A DNA stretch of 64,000 nucleotides from Megalobrama amblycephala (GCF_018812025.1 NC_063044.1:46380077-46444076), one strand, 5' to 3'. Shown: positions 47,511 to 58,325, counted from the stretch's first letter. The notes: a model not told the origin generated them from the letters alone. Numbers and translations: made by a program.

Positions 47511-48295
47511 TATTTGCACTAAGTGCAAATAGCGTCCCTTGTTGACAAACACTATTTACACTAGCTCCGCCCACCAATGTCTGGTTGGGCCACTCAAGTA
47601 TAAAAAAAGACGCATGGAATTCAATGTCTTCAGTGGCGCAGCAGTAGCGAGTAAGGCTTGCAGACCTTTTGACACGGGTGCAATTGACACGGGTTTGAAT
47701 CCACCTTTTGCTGAGCTTGCTCTTTTCCATTTTCCCATCACATTTTACACCAGAAAGGCATTTATTTTTAATAAAAATAATGTTTTAAAAGTGGAAATAA
47801 TCTGCCTAACGAGTGTTTAATAAAAGTGTTTATTGGGTAGGGATAGGAGAAGGTGTAGGGAGGGATTTTATTCTCCCAATAAGGCAGCATCCATTTAATA
47901 ATTTTAACGAATACAATCATTTAAACTCTATAATATTATTGCATCCTGTTAATGTACAAAAATACTGAGGTGCAAATAGTATCTGCCAATATAAAGTAAG
48001 GTAACAATTACAATTTACACTACTTTTACTAGAATCTATCGCTATTTTCAGCAATATGTAAATAGCATATCGCTAAGAAAATGCTGCTGTTGACACTGTG
48101 ATTTTGTAATTTTCACTTATTATGAATAGCATCTACATATATTTGCACTTGGTGTACATAAGATCTATCGCTAAGAAAATATGCTGTTTTCGCTTGGTGT
48201 AAACAGCATCTTTCGCTATTGCTATTTGCACTTAGTGCAGCTGCCTTTTTTTCATATACCAGTCTGCTAACTTCTAAATGTGATGTTGTTCATTC
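47511..48295. mobile_element. 785-bp insertion with a tRNA-like head and palindromic ends
   Basis: The left edge is the near-palindrome CTATTTGCACTAAGTGCAAA (47510-47529); a similar word, GCTATTTGCACTTAGTGCAG, is near the right (about 48222). Within are a tRNA-like segment (47630-47705) and repeated words ATCGCTAAGAAAAT (48068 and 48169) and TTCGCTTGGTGTAAACAGC. No protein frame. It lies exactly between the two 117-bp direct repeats. I do not recognise the family. Confidence 0.5.
47630..47705 (+). repeat. tRNA-like (SINE-type) segment
   Basis: CAGTGGCGCAGCAGTAGCG resembles a tRNA A box region, and GGGTTTGAATCCACC resembles a B box with one mismatch from GGTTCGANTCC. The distance between the boxes is longer than in a tRNA, partly because GACACGGGTGCAATT precedes a second GACACGGGT. 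A folded tRNA is not evident, so this is a tRNA-derived repeat head, not a tRNA gene. Confidence 0.45.
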
Positions 48296-48413
48296 TTGAA
48301 AAAGTATCGGTATCGTATCGAAAACAAAATAAGTGGTATCGCCCATCCCCATAATCTACCCAGAATTGCAAAACAAACCACCATTTTCTAATGCAGTTTT
48401 TTTTCGGTTTGTC
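48296..48413 (+). repeat. 117-bp direct repeat, copy 2
   Basis: Near-identical to 47394-47510, including the hAT end GCCCATCCCCA and target site TAATCTAC, although no hAT body precedes it. Confidence 0.9.
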
Positions 48414-49335
48414 AAAAACATGTGTATGTCAGTATTGTCTGTGTGGTGATTAGATTCAGACATCTTGAATCTCATCAGAAATTGACTTTAAACTTAAGTC
48501 TGTGCATACAAAATGACACTTTCTATGTGTGGTACCCGTTTTGTGCTTGGATACAGTGTGGTGATATGACTTTTATGCTGCATTACATCTTTACGCAGAA
48601 TTTGCAGCAGACAGAAAGACAGCTTAAATTTCCCTGACTAAAAATCCCTGAATGCTGAATAAAAATTTTTACAGTGTGGGGGGATGATAGAAGAAAGAAG
48701 ACTAGACTGGAGTGTGAAATAAGTTTAGTAAGGCAGAATATCAAACAGGTTTGTCCTGCAAATGCTGATTAGAAACAATGTCTTTGGCTGTTTCATATGA
48801 ATAATGGAAGAGAAGGTTGTAGGAGAGGGGAGATTCAGTGGAAAAAAAAAAAGAGTCAGAGAGGGAATGGATGTACTAAAAGGCTACAGAAGTGAGAGCG
48901 CACACATACAGGCACGCAAAGGAACGAAGCACAAAAATGAGAGTAGCAAGTGTGAAAGATGACAGGAAATGGGGAAAGAGAAAAGATGAAATGGCAAGTG
49001 AATGAAGATGAAAAAAAGCAAGCGAATGTAGAAGAAAATTGAGGTGGTTTGCATAATTAGCATACACTGAGATTGCTGATGGGTACTGCTGTCCTTAAAT
49101 TCACACAACACTTATGTTCCTAAACAAAAACACTCACACCCACAAACCTTCTAGTCTTCAAGGACGGGTCATGATTGAAATCACCAGTAAGTGTGTACTT
49201 GTTGTAAGTGAGTAGCAAGTCTCTGTTCCAGATATGCCTTTCTCAAAATATTATTATATTTTGTATTTTTTCTCTCACCCTGTGAATTTCATGTGATTTT
49301 GAGCATAATGTGTTCATGAAGTCTGTTTGCAAACT
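48414..49335. other. Unassigned sequence
   Basis: A purine-rich stretch at 48840-49030 gives long pyrimidine-strand frames (FFL/FHLH peptides on the minus strand) with no coding support. Confidence 0.45.
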
Positions 49336-49438
<103 letters not shown>

Positions 49439-49613
49439 AGCACATCTGTCTTACCTATCTGTCTGAAATATTTAATGTTTAAAGCTTTATACAAACTGCA
49501 CATGGTCACAAATATGCTTTCCTTTTGGTCTGATTGCATTATGCATATCTGTTTGTTTTCATTGTTTTTAAGCACAGAATGGAGAGAAGAGACAGATGTG
49601 CTTTTATCAGTAT

Positions 49614-51184
49614 TACAGTTTTTCCTCAGTCGCTTTGGTGCATTTCTCACATGACTATTTACATTTGCACAACAGTTAAATGCAGTTCTCAAAACAATTA
49701 GTACAAACTGCAAAACCTAGTTGATAACCTGCAAAAGCCTGTCACTTGCTCAAAATGGATAGGTCATTCCTCAAAAGCAAGTATTCATGTCAATGAAAGT
49801 GTCAGTGTCATCAAGATGAAAAGTCCTGACACCATTGTTTATGAACAAGATAGTCAAATGGCTTTGTCATGTTTTCATTATGACTGTTTACTCTGTCAGT
49901 GTTTTCCAATGCAAAAAAGTCAGATCTTGGTGACACTAGCTGAAAATGCTCAAGACAGCACTATATACTATTTGCACAGCCATTTGAAAAATGCAGTGAA
50001 GTTACACATTACTGTATTTAGTGAGGTAACTGAGTACAAGACACTGAATATGTGCTCTTTGCAATTCTAATTTGTTCACAGCATTGTGCAAAAATAAAAA
50101 TACACCCTTATTTACAACAAACATAAACTCCCTTTGGGTAGAGCTGTGCACAACTGTAAACAATATTGCAGTACATATGGCAAATCTTTACTGTAACACT
50201 ACTGTACACTACAATACACTAAATGTGTGATGCAGTAAAGCTGTACGTCTAAATGTAAAATGTACAGGGACAAGTTATTGTCCCACTGCAAGCTTCATGT
50301 ATGACACGATGACAGTAGTGCAGTGCAGATTGTTTAGTGCTGAATCACTGTCCATTTATACACGTGTTCTCCTGATGAAATGTTTGAATAATTGAATTTA
50401 CAGTGGTTCTCCCAACATTTGGCTGCACCCTTTGACCAGCCTCAGCCATTGTGAGGCCGTGATTGACAACATGATCCACAATTGTAGCCCTGATTTCATC
50501 AGGGATCTGCATATTGGCCTCTTCTTCCTCTTCCCCTGTTTTGTCCCCTTCCCCTTCCTCCCCGCACCCTCACCCCTCTTCCACGACGCTGACCTTCCAT
50601 TTCTGTGTCACAGTATTGTAGAAATGGTACACACTATGTCCTGCTTGGTTCGTATACGCTTGTAAAGTGGGGGTTTATGGGATTCAGCTCTGACAGTGGT
50701 TGTAGAGAAGTGGCTTATCATTGGTTGCAACTAATGCTTCACACACCCCTTCTCATCAGTGAAAGTTGAGATTCACCTGAGAGAAATTGTTCAATTTAGG
50801 AGACATTTTCAGGAAAAAAAGATTTAAAAAAATGTGTAAAATTTGCTTGACAGATTTTGACAACTAGTTCAACATTTTTGTATGTAATGACTCAAGCAAT
50901 GAAATGAGGAGTATTAGTTTTATATGGAATGACTATTCAGCATTCACAAGTATAGTTAATTTTGACTGACATGACATAAGCAAATGATAATGTTATAAAA
51001 CAGCAGAGAGTTGTATGAAAGCAATTGATGCATGTCCAAAAGCATTTGCAATTTGTTTCGATGGAATGAGAAACTGCTACTATGATGTGCACAAATGACT
51101 AAATGTTGTGGAGGTTGAACTAACTGTTGTGCAAATGTAAATAGTGATGTGAGAAATGCACCAAAGCGACTGAGAAAAACTGTA
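49614..51184. mobile_element. Tc1/mariner-type element with ~60-bp terminal repeats
   Basis: TA at 49614-49615 and 51183-51184 flank ends CAGTTTTTCCTCAGTCGCTT and its inverse AAGCGACTGAGAAAAACTG. The mirrored part continues through GGTGCATTTCTCAC and TTTACATTTGCACAACAGTT, about 60 bp. Length 1,567 bp. Only the start of a transposase remains, on the minus strand. Confidence 0.8.
50340..50600 (-). pseudogene. Transposase head: arginine-glycine-rich leader plus helix-turn-helix
   Basis: The minus strand opens at 50600 with MEGQRRGRGVRVRGGRGRG, an arginine-glycine-rich leader, continues to about residue 33 and then meets two stops. After a one-base frameshift it reads PDEIRATIVDHVVNHGLTMA, then EAGQRVQPNVGRTTVNSIIQ, a helix-turn-helix like those of Tc1/IS630-type transposases. 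The frame ends at a stop near 50347. No catalytic domain is recognisable downstream. The RG-rich tail before the DNA-binding domain is unusual among the Tc1 relics in this window. Confidence 0.65.
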
Positions 51185-52365
51185 ACAGTAAATGATTTAT
51201 TGAATGACTGATTTAGCCCTCAGATAAGTCAGCGTGGAGAGGCGTCTCAGGCTCATAGAGTTGTATTTGTGTAGGTGTGTGTCTCTGGCTGATGCATGTG
51301 TGGTTTTAGGTTCTTAGTGTCAGGACCACTGGGCGTATTTTGCAGTTGTCAGCTTGGCTTCTGCCCCACAGCAAAATAACTGTGTGTGCATTCTCCATTC
51401 TGTTTGTTAATGTGTGTGACACATGATGTGTGCCGAATTGATCCACTGTATCACTGAGTTTTATAGCTTCACAGCACCATTTTCACACATTTCTCAAAAT
51501 AGTAAAACAAAAAACAAACAAAACAAAATTAAAAAACCACAAACAAACCTAATGATTTTTACCTCAGTGTAACGCAGAGAATGAAAGAGCACAAGCAGAC
51601 ACATCCTTTGCTCTTGTTTACTGCATTTTGTCTAAATATATTCCCTCATATATTCCCTTTCATCTGTCACCTGTTCATTTGTTTCTTGCATTCTCACTTT
51701 CTGAATTTGCTGGGAGTAAGCTCAGATGAAATGGGATGAAGTTTCCTCCTCCTTCTTGAGGGAAATGAACTGTCATTAGAACTGAACCTCACAGAGATGA
51801 ACTGTAAATATATGCGAGTGGAAAGATGCCACATCTGCCTCCATATGTTTGAGAGCCCTTCAGATGGCAGAATGAGATGGAGGAAGCGCGCAATGAAAAG
51901 ACATCAGCGCCTGCCACTGTTGTCTGACATTCTGGTGTGTTTGTGTTTGTGTTTGTTCATAGCCACATGTTGCTTCAGATGAGCATGTATTAGATGCGCA
52001 TATGCTGTGTGCTCAGTCATTCTCTCACACTTCAGTTACACTTGTTTCTCATTCTCACAGTCTAGTGGGTGTTCGTGTGTCTGTGGGTTTATTTAGCTAT
52101 TTTTTAAGGACAAATCTCCCTTTGGTGATATTAAGGGATATTCTTAACTGGAAGAATGGTCATAAATAAAATTATTTAGTTCTTAACAATGGTCTGGCTC
52201 TGGTGGCTTTGCCACAGGACCCAGATTTCAATGCTACACAGTGCCACAAAACTAACCAAGTACGTTCTTAAAATTGAATATTAATATTTTAACAAAATGA
52301 CTGGACTAGGCTGACTAGAAAAAGCAAAAATTTGATAAAAGCATACATTTTGGTCGCTTGATGGT
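51185..52365. other. Unassigned sequence
   Basis: No repeat end or exon recognised. The 61-codon frame at 51797-51982 has no domain. Confidence 0.45.
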
Positions 52366-52559
52366 TTAAAGGTGCCCTCGAATCAAAAATTGAATTTTCC
52401 TTAGCATAGTTAAATAACAAGAGTTCAGTACATGGAAAAGACATGCACTGAGTTTCAAACTCCATTGTTTCCTCCTTCTTATATAAATCTCATTTGTTTA
52501 AAATACATCCGGAGAACAGGCGAATCTCAACATAACACCGACTGTTACGTAACAGTCGG

Positions 52560-52680
52560 GGACTCCGCCCCCAATATTTGCATATGCTCATGATCCAGGC
52601 CAGGCGGAACCGCCCAGCGGAATCATCGGAAGTTCTGCAGGCAGAGTGGAGAAACAAGCCAAGCGAGGATAACAGTGAAA
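52560..52680 (+). promoter_or_regulatory. Promoter-like leader of the THAP exon
   Basis: Within 120 bp upstream of the ATG lie a GC box (CCGCCCC, 52565-52571), an octamer (ATTTGCAT, 52576-52583) and an ETS-type site (CGGAAGT, 52627-52633), with no TATA box at the expected distance. This is the composition of a TATA-less vertebrate promoter. Activity is inferred, not shown. Confidence 0.4.
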
Positions 52681-52947
52681 ATGGCAGATCATGGAAATAA
52701 ATGTTATGTTCCAGGCTGTGCAGGGGATGTGAAAACTTTTCATAGTCTTCCTCCAGAAAAAAACTGTCAAAAGGCATGGCTGATGTTTATCTATAACCGG
52801 ATACCGGAACAATTTAACTCAAAGTTGTTAGTTTGCTCTGCCCATTTCACCGCGGACAGCTTTTCTAACCTGGGACAATATCAAGCAGGCTTTGCTCAGC
52901 GTTTGACACTGAAGAAAGGGGCAATTCCAACTATATTCCCACAAGCA
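52681..52947 (+). CDS. THAP zinc-finger exon (89 codons)
   Basis: The ATG at 52681 opens a frame that encodes a full THAP domain, a C2CH zinc-binding DNA-recognition fold. Zinc ligands are C8, C13, C52 and H55 (CYVPGC ... CSAH). The conserved P24, W33 and F56/F61 are in place, and the domain closes with AIPTIF (residues 81-86), the expected C-terminal signature. C13 to C52 has 38 residues between, within the family range. The exon ends at 52947 and GTAAGT follows, a good donor in phase 0. An in-frame GTG at 52675 is not a plausible eukaryotic start. No stop or frameshift disrupts the domain. It would bind DNA in the nucleus, presumably transposon ends, by analogy with P element and Kolobok proteins. 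Confidence 0.8.
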
Positions 52948-53525
52948 GTAAGTAGTGCTTTTATCCACATCTTGGCTGTAGAAACTATTTCTGATTAAAT
53001 GTAAAGTTTCTTAGTGAGCTAACAACATTAACGACCATGTACCCAGTGATGTCTAGATCCAATGCAAGATGCTAGTACAGTAACAAATAGCAAAGTTTAC
53101 GTAACTACTATTAACGGTGAGGTTAAAATTTATTACTGTCTTTGTTATATAAATCTATAACATAACCGTAGATACATATGCCAATTCTCTTTTGTCGGAT
53201 ATAATTATAATTTGACCTATATTTAACCAACAATACATTACACCGAAGCTAACTATGTAAGTTTATTGGCTAAATAAATCAAATTTAAAATCATATCGGT
53301 AATGTCAATATATTAGAAACAAATTTCCACGCTACACAGTTTGTTGTTTAGAGTTGTTATTGCAAAGTGAAGAAGCTATCATTGTAAAACCATACAGCGA
53401 CACATTATTACAATTAATTTTTTTTACAATGCTAAAAACAAAGTTGCAAATACTGACGTTATGAGTTATAGTGTAAAGTTAACGCTATATTCTAGTTCCA
53501 TTGACGTAACAGTTACGTTTTGCAG

Positions 53526-53771
53526 GTTCATACTGAAAATAAAGACAAACTTACCACTCAGAAACGTCCATGGCCAATCGCAACAAAATTGGTTGTTCCT
53601 CTACATCTGCATCTTTGTCAGAAACCGGCTCAAACATATAAGGTTGAATACCAAAACTCTCCATCGTTCACGCCGTACAGTACAGATTTGTTCGCTATCA
53701 GTGTGAGCTACTGGAAGGAGCCGAACAGTGAAACAGCCAATCAGAGCGGAGCACCATATTACTATTCATGA
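53526..53771 (+). CDS. Possible second exon of the THAP protein
   Basis: A pyrimidine-containing stretch ending GTTTTGCAG precedes 53526, and the following 81 codons are open to a stop at 53769-53771. The frame is in phase with the THAP exon across the 578-bp gap. The predicted peptide is rich in K, T, S and P, with no recognised domain. A CCAAT word (CAGCCAATCAGAGCGG) lies near its end. If spliced, the product would be about 170 residues: a DNA-binding head with a short tail and no catalytic part. Splicing is prediction only. Confidence 0.4.
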   Translation, partial: VHTENKDKLTTQKRPWPIATKLVVPLHLHLCQKPAQTYKVEYQNSPSFTPYSTDLFAISVSYWKEPNSETANQSGAPYYYS

Positions 53772-54093
53772 CCCTTCCAAATAAGGCAAAAACAGACCTT
53801 TTCATTCTAGGGGCTATTTGTGGGGTTATAAATGGAGCTGTAAAACCATATCTGGACAATTTTCGACCATAAAAAAGCCACATACCCTCTATGTAGATAT
53901 CAGGGAACAATTTAAAATGTTTTTTCAAATCACTCAAGGGCACCTTTAATACTTTCACCAGTCAATAAGGGGCCGTCTTCATGCCACCATTTTGTACTAA
54001 AAGCGGGAAACTTTTTATGCGTTTTGGGGGCCTGAAAATGCAAACTTTTGAAAACGGTTTTCAAAGTGCAAGTTTTTGAAAATAATACCTTTA

Positions 54094-55854
54094 CAGTGTT
54101 TCCCACAAGGTTTTGTGAGACTGTGGTGGGTGGACATCAGTCTCTCTAGGGGGGTTGGGGGCATGCCCCCCAGAGGAAAATTTTGTACATTTTAAATTTA
54201 AATGGATAAATCTGGTGCATTCTGAGAGCAAAATTAAGTGACTACATCAATGAAGAAATTTGTTCTCTTGTAAACAATTTTGTGCTCTAATAGTAATTTA
54301 TTTATTGGTGATGGTAGGGCACATTAGTCACGAACACAACATATAGTAGGCTAAATGATAGTTTGTAAGTGGTCAAACATGTAGAACAGTGTTTCCCAAC
54401 CACATTCCTGGAGGCCCACCAACATTGCACATTTTGCATGTCTCCTCAATTAAACACACCTGATTAGGGTTATCAGCTCATTAGTAGTGACTCAAAGATC
54501 TAAAATGGGTGTGTCAGACAAAGGAGACATTCAAAATGTGCAGTGTTGGTGGGCCTCCAGGAATGTGGGTGGGAAACACTGATGTAGAATATACATTTAA
54601 ACCATTAAAAATATGTAGCAAAAGAGGAATTAATTTATTTCTAGAATAATTCGTGGGGGCCTATATCTATACATCTGTATTTGTGGAACTAATGGTGTTA
54701 AACACAATACAAAATGCACTAAACACACTACTTCATTATAGAGAAAAACAACAAATTAATAGAAATATATAATCATAAGCTGACCAAAAAATAAATAAAT
54801 CAATAAATAAAAAATCTAGGTGACTATATATAATTCAGCCTAATGCTAGCCTAATTCTTGGAGGGAAAAAAAAAAAAAAAAAAAAAAACTTTGCACAGTA
54901 ATTTTATAAAATCGAAATATGTTAATACAAAAAAATTACAATTACTATTTGTATTCTAATGAAATGAAAAAAACTTTATATTTGATTGATATTTATATAT
55001 GAATGTAAAGACTTATGCATTTATAATAATCTAAGATTAAAAGACGTTTATTTTAAATGTATTGTGCAGCTTTTTAATGGGGCAACAAGATATGATAGAT
55101 ATGACAGAACAAAACAGGCTATTAATAATCTTTCAGTGTGCAAAACCATGATAATATGAAACGCTTCAAAACAGCAGCACATCACGGGTGCAGAATGATG
55201 TGCTTAAAGCAATATGTCACAGTGCGCATTTGCGCTGCGCATTGAAAAGTTCACGGCACAAAGAGAATCTCTGTGTATATCTGCATCTAACAGTTTATTA
55301 ATCATATGTTTCTTCTCACTTTTAAATTCCAGTTATTGTGCGTGTGATGCCAATTCATAGTCCTTGTGTTGTGCGATCTAACAGACACCCTGTAGCCAGT
55401 ATGTACGATATCGATCTGAAACAGCAATAAACTCCAGCAAGATAACGACATTTTATGCAAATCCACAGTCCTTTATCTACATATCAAGTATTATAATGGG
55501 AATATATCATATTGGAGAGTTTTACCATGCTGACTGTTGTGACCGAATCTGAACAGAGAATGATTGACAGCTGCAGCGGAGGGAAGACGAGTTTCCTTGA
55601 ACTTTTAACGATGTACATATTCTTCTGTCCCTCACATCAAGCTATGGAATGGCTTCAGATGACTTTGAATATAGTACACGAAAAACTTAATTGGTGCTAG
55701 TCTATTTTTGGTCTATGACTCCAATTTTTGCCGTATAAAAGCGCAATTATCAATCGGTTATTTAAATATCGCGACAGGCCTATTTTGAGACTGTGGTGGG
55801 AAAAATTAGAATGTTGCGGCCCGCCACAGTCTAGTTAATGTATGGGAAACACTG
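54094..55854. mobile_element. hAT-like element (CAGTGTTTCCCA ends)
   Basis: Ends CAGTGTTTCCCACAAGG and TATGGGAAACACTG are inverted repeats of the hAT type. Subterminal GAGACTGTGGTGGG near the left is repeated near the right (55783-55797), and the right side carries CCCGCCACAGTC. An 8-bp target duplication is not evident. No transposase recognised in the 1.76 kb. A second hAT MITE sits inside. Confidence 0.65.
54379..54589. mobile_element. 195-bp hAT MITE with perfect target duplication
   Basis: ATGTAGAA at 54379-54386 is repeated at 54582-54589. The element 54387-54581 starts CAGTGTTTCCCAACCACATT and ends with the inverse. The arms continue through CCTGGAGGCCCACCAACA, so about 50 bp on each side pair. 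It shares the first 12 bases with the larger hAT around it. Confidence 0.93.
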
Positions 55855-55925
55855 TGTTATAACTTCTGTGTAAACTGCCAAAACGTGAATTTGTGAAAAT
55901 GGTGACGCCATACGCATGCACATTA

Positions 55926-56471
55926 CAGGCCCTATCATACACTCGGGGCTATGCGGCACAAGGCGCGACGCAAGTGTTTTTTGCTAGTTTCATCCCGACG
56001 CAGTTATCATTTTCACGTCCAGCACCACGTTGTTTAAATAGCAAATGCATTTGCGCTCATTTGTGCGCCCATGGGCGTGCTGGTCTGAAAACAAGGTGTG
56101 TTCAGGTGCATTGTTGGCTTGTTGCTATTTTGAGGCAACTGAATTAGACTCACACGCAAGCAGATCCCTTTCCTCGCTAGAGAAGCGTTCAGTTTTTCCG
56201 CTTGCAAATTCCTCCATTTAAATAGCTCCCTGATGCGAGCGCAACTGGCTTTTAAAGGGAATGGGAGATGACACTCTGTTTGGTTTATTGCATGTTATGC
56301 CCAAAACACACCAAATACTCATTAAGAGAATAGGGACAACCGTTTTAGACCATGTGCCGGATGCGGCGTCCATTTTCCCTGTAGTTAAACTAGCAAAAGT
56401 GGATTCAGACACGCCCTAAGTGCACTTGTGCTATGCGCTTTAGACCATGCATTTAGATCGTTAGAGCCCTA
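55926..56471. mobile_element. Second insertion in element M (AGGCCCTATCATACAC end)
   Basis: The left edge AGGCCCTATCATACACTC and the right edge CGTTAGAGCCCTA are weak inverted repeats of the TAGGGC type. The body is GC-rich with words GGCGCGACGCAAGTG and CACTTGTGCTATGCGC. Probably hAT-like and non-autonomous; the target duplication is not clear. Confidence 0.45.
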
Positions 56472-56690
56472 CATGTTCAGTCTACAGGCTCATAGTGTTT
56501 CTTTACAAAGTGACACCGCCAACTACTGGCCTGCCATGAATAATACATAGTTTTTAGTCGTTTTCATGGATCCGTGTGAACGAGGATCATTTTGACAATG
56601 TTGTCAAAAAAAATAATAAAAATAAACGCAAAGGAAAAACGTTCCAGTTTTTAGTACATTGTTGTCTTGTAAACGTACCCTTATTCACCA

Positions 56691-57540
56691 CACAAAACAC
56701 ATTGTGGTCAACACAAACCATGTTTATTCTCATTGCAAATTAACTTTTCAACTATTTAATGTAGACTGGGTCATGTTTTCTTTTACCTTTCATGATTTTG
56801 TTCATGGTTGTTGACCCTTAGATACGATTAGAATGAACTTGCAAATATTTTTGGGGTTGCAGCCCACCAGTTAAGAACCAATGCATTACTATACACATTA
56901 TAATTAAGCATGTCAGTTTAACATGTAAATTTAGTACAATAATTGCAATGCAATATATAGGATAAAATATAAAAAGAGTGGATGTGCACATCTGGCTGAG
57001 CAGAGATACAGTATTGGGAAGTTGTGCTTGATTTGGATTTGTTTAAAATGTTTACTAGAGGGAAGCTTTTGGAGCAGGTAATGTCCAGGGTGCGAAGGAT
57101 ATGTGATAATTGTCCTCTCGACACTCAGCCAAAAATGAAAGCTTGCAGCAATTACTTTTTCACAACACCTGATAATGCACTTTAGCTGTTTCTTTCATTA
57201 GTGGGCCAGACAGTCCAGACAATGGCAGAAGAAGAATATTCCTTCAATAATGGCCCTAAAGAACTGTCTGAGAAAAGGTTATGCAATGAAGGCCAGGTGT
57301 GTATGTATGTCTATAAGGTGCAACTTTCTGTATGGCATTCAAATTTCAACATTTCTACATTCACATTTTGAAAATAAGATCAGAAGGAAATATATAGTAC
57401 TCTATGCTCGGAATATGTTTTTTTGTGCATTAGCATTGCAGGTATGTGCGCGTATGAGTATAATGCATCCATTTCCATTCTCTGCCACCGTACCTCTGTC
57501 GATCATAGTGTGACACCATCCACACTGGCTCATTACCATC

Positions 57541-57579
<39 letters not shown>

Positions 57580-58064
57580 CTTACTCACACAATATCTGAT
57601 TTATCTGATATTATTCCTGCGTGCACATTGCATAAATCACCTGCTACTGTACGTATCTGGAGCAGACAGCATCTGAGACTTGATTGATAGAGCTCTCTTT
57701 CTCTCTGTCACACACACACCATTAAGTTTGAGGATCTCTGTGATTTTTCTGTTCTATGTCTCCTCACAAAACCAATCATGGTCATATTTAGCATTTTTTA
57801 GTTTAATACAATTTTCCAAAAAATGACTGCAGCACTCAAACATAATGATCATGTTCTTCAGGATAATTTGAGATGATCCAAAGAGCAACTTGATCTTCAA
57901 TGGAAGAAGAACATCTATCTGCCCATCCATCCATCCATCCATCCATCCATCCATCCATCCATCCAGAAAATTTTCTTTAAGGCATAGAGGTTTAGGTTAG
58001 TAATCACAATTAGATTTATATAAAAACAATAGAAATCTGTGTTAGACTTTTAATGAAATACCAG
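56691..58064. other. Unassigned sequence with TC and ATCC microsatellites
   Basis: (TC)n at 57545-57572 and (ATCC)n at 57922-57964. The frame reading MDGW repeats is the latter in reverse. No other feature. Confidence 0.5.
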
Positions 58065-58325
58065 AATGTCCATTTGAAGACTTCAGATGCAAAAGCCTCT
58101 AAGTGCTGTCTGAAATTTTCTTCTAAAATTAGCATTTTTATCAAGCTTGTATGTTTAGGGTCAGTAATTTCACTTTAATGTCAATTAATAGGTCCTTTTC
58201 ATTGCCATTAAAGTGAAATAACTGAACATAAACATACGAGCTTGATAAAAATGCTCATTGTAGAAGAAAATTTCAGATGGCACTTAGAAGATTTTGCATC
58301 TTTGCAACTCTTCATTTCTTACATT
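58065..58325. repeat. Long inverted repeat (hairpin) with ~110-bp arms
   Basis: The left arm 58065-58180 and right arm 58206-58325 are reverse complements with few mismatches: for example GAAATTTTCTTCTA, GCATTTTTATCAAGCT and TTTCACTTTAATG each occur in both arms. The spacer is 25 bp (58181-58205). No target duplication is obvious. It is probably a palindromic MITE; if transcribed it would give a long double-stranded hairpin. Confidence 0.8.

Larger units (their letters stand above)
52366..53949 (+). mobile_element. TTAA element carrying a THAP-domain gene fragment (Kolobok-like)
   Basis: TTAA at 52366-52369 and 53946-53949 flank 52370-53945 (1,576 bp). The left end AGGTGCCCTCGAATCAAAAA is mirrored by TCAAATCACTCAAGGGCACC (AGGTGCCCTTGAGTGATTTG inverted). 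Inside, in order, are a promoter-like leader, a THAP exon, an intron-like gap, a second open exon and a right arm. TTAA target sites plus a THAP domain are the combination known for Kolobok transposons. The catalytic transposase is missing, so this is a deleted copy or a protein-bearing non-autonomous element. A domesticated THAP gene is less likely because the terminal repeats enclose it exactly. Confidence 0.8.
53969..56690. mobile_element. Element M, host of a hAT nest
   Basis: The left end GGGGCCGTCTTCATGCCA and the right end TGTCTTGTAAACGTACCC are diverged inverted repeats. Subterminal words AACTTTTTATGCGTTTTGGG, GAAAACGGTTTTCAAAG and AAAACGTGAATTTGTGAAAA are typical of a fish MITE rich in GTTTTC/GAAAAC. 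Two insertions split it: 54094-55854 and 55926-56471. No coding frame. Confidence 0.55.

Noticed and set aside
47630..47705. A genuine tRNA gene
   Set aside because: Box spacing is too long, there is an internal duplication and no acceptor stem pairs; it is only tRNA-like.
50432..50665. 77-codon plus frame rich in F, P and L
   Set aside because: It is the antisense of the RG-rich transposase head on the minus strand.
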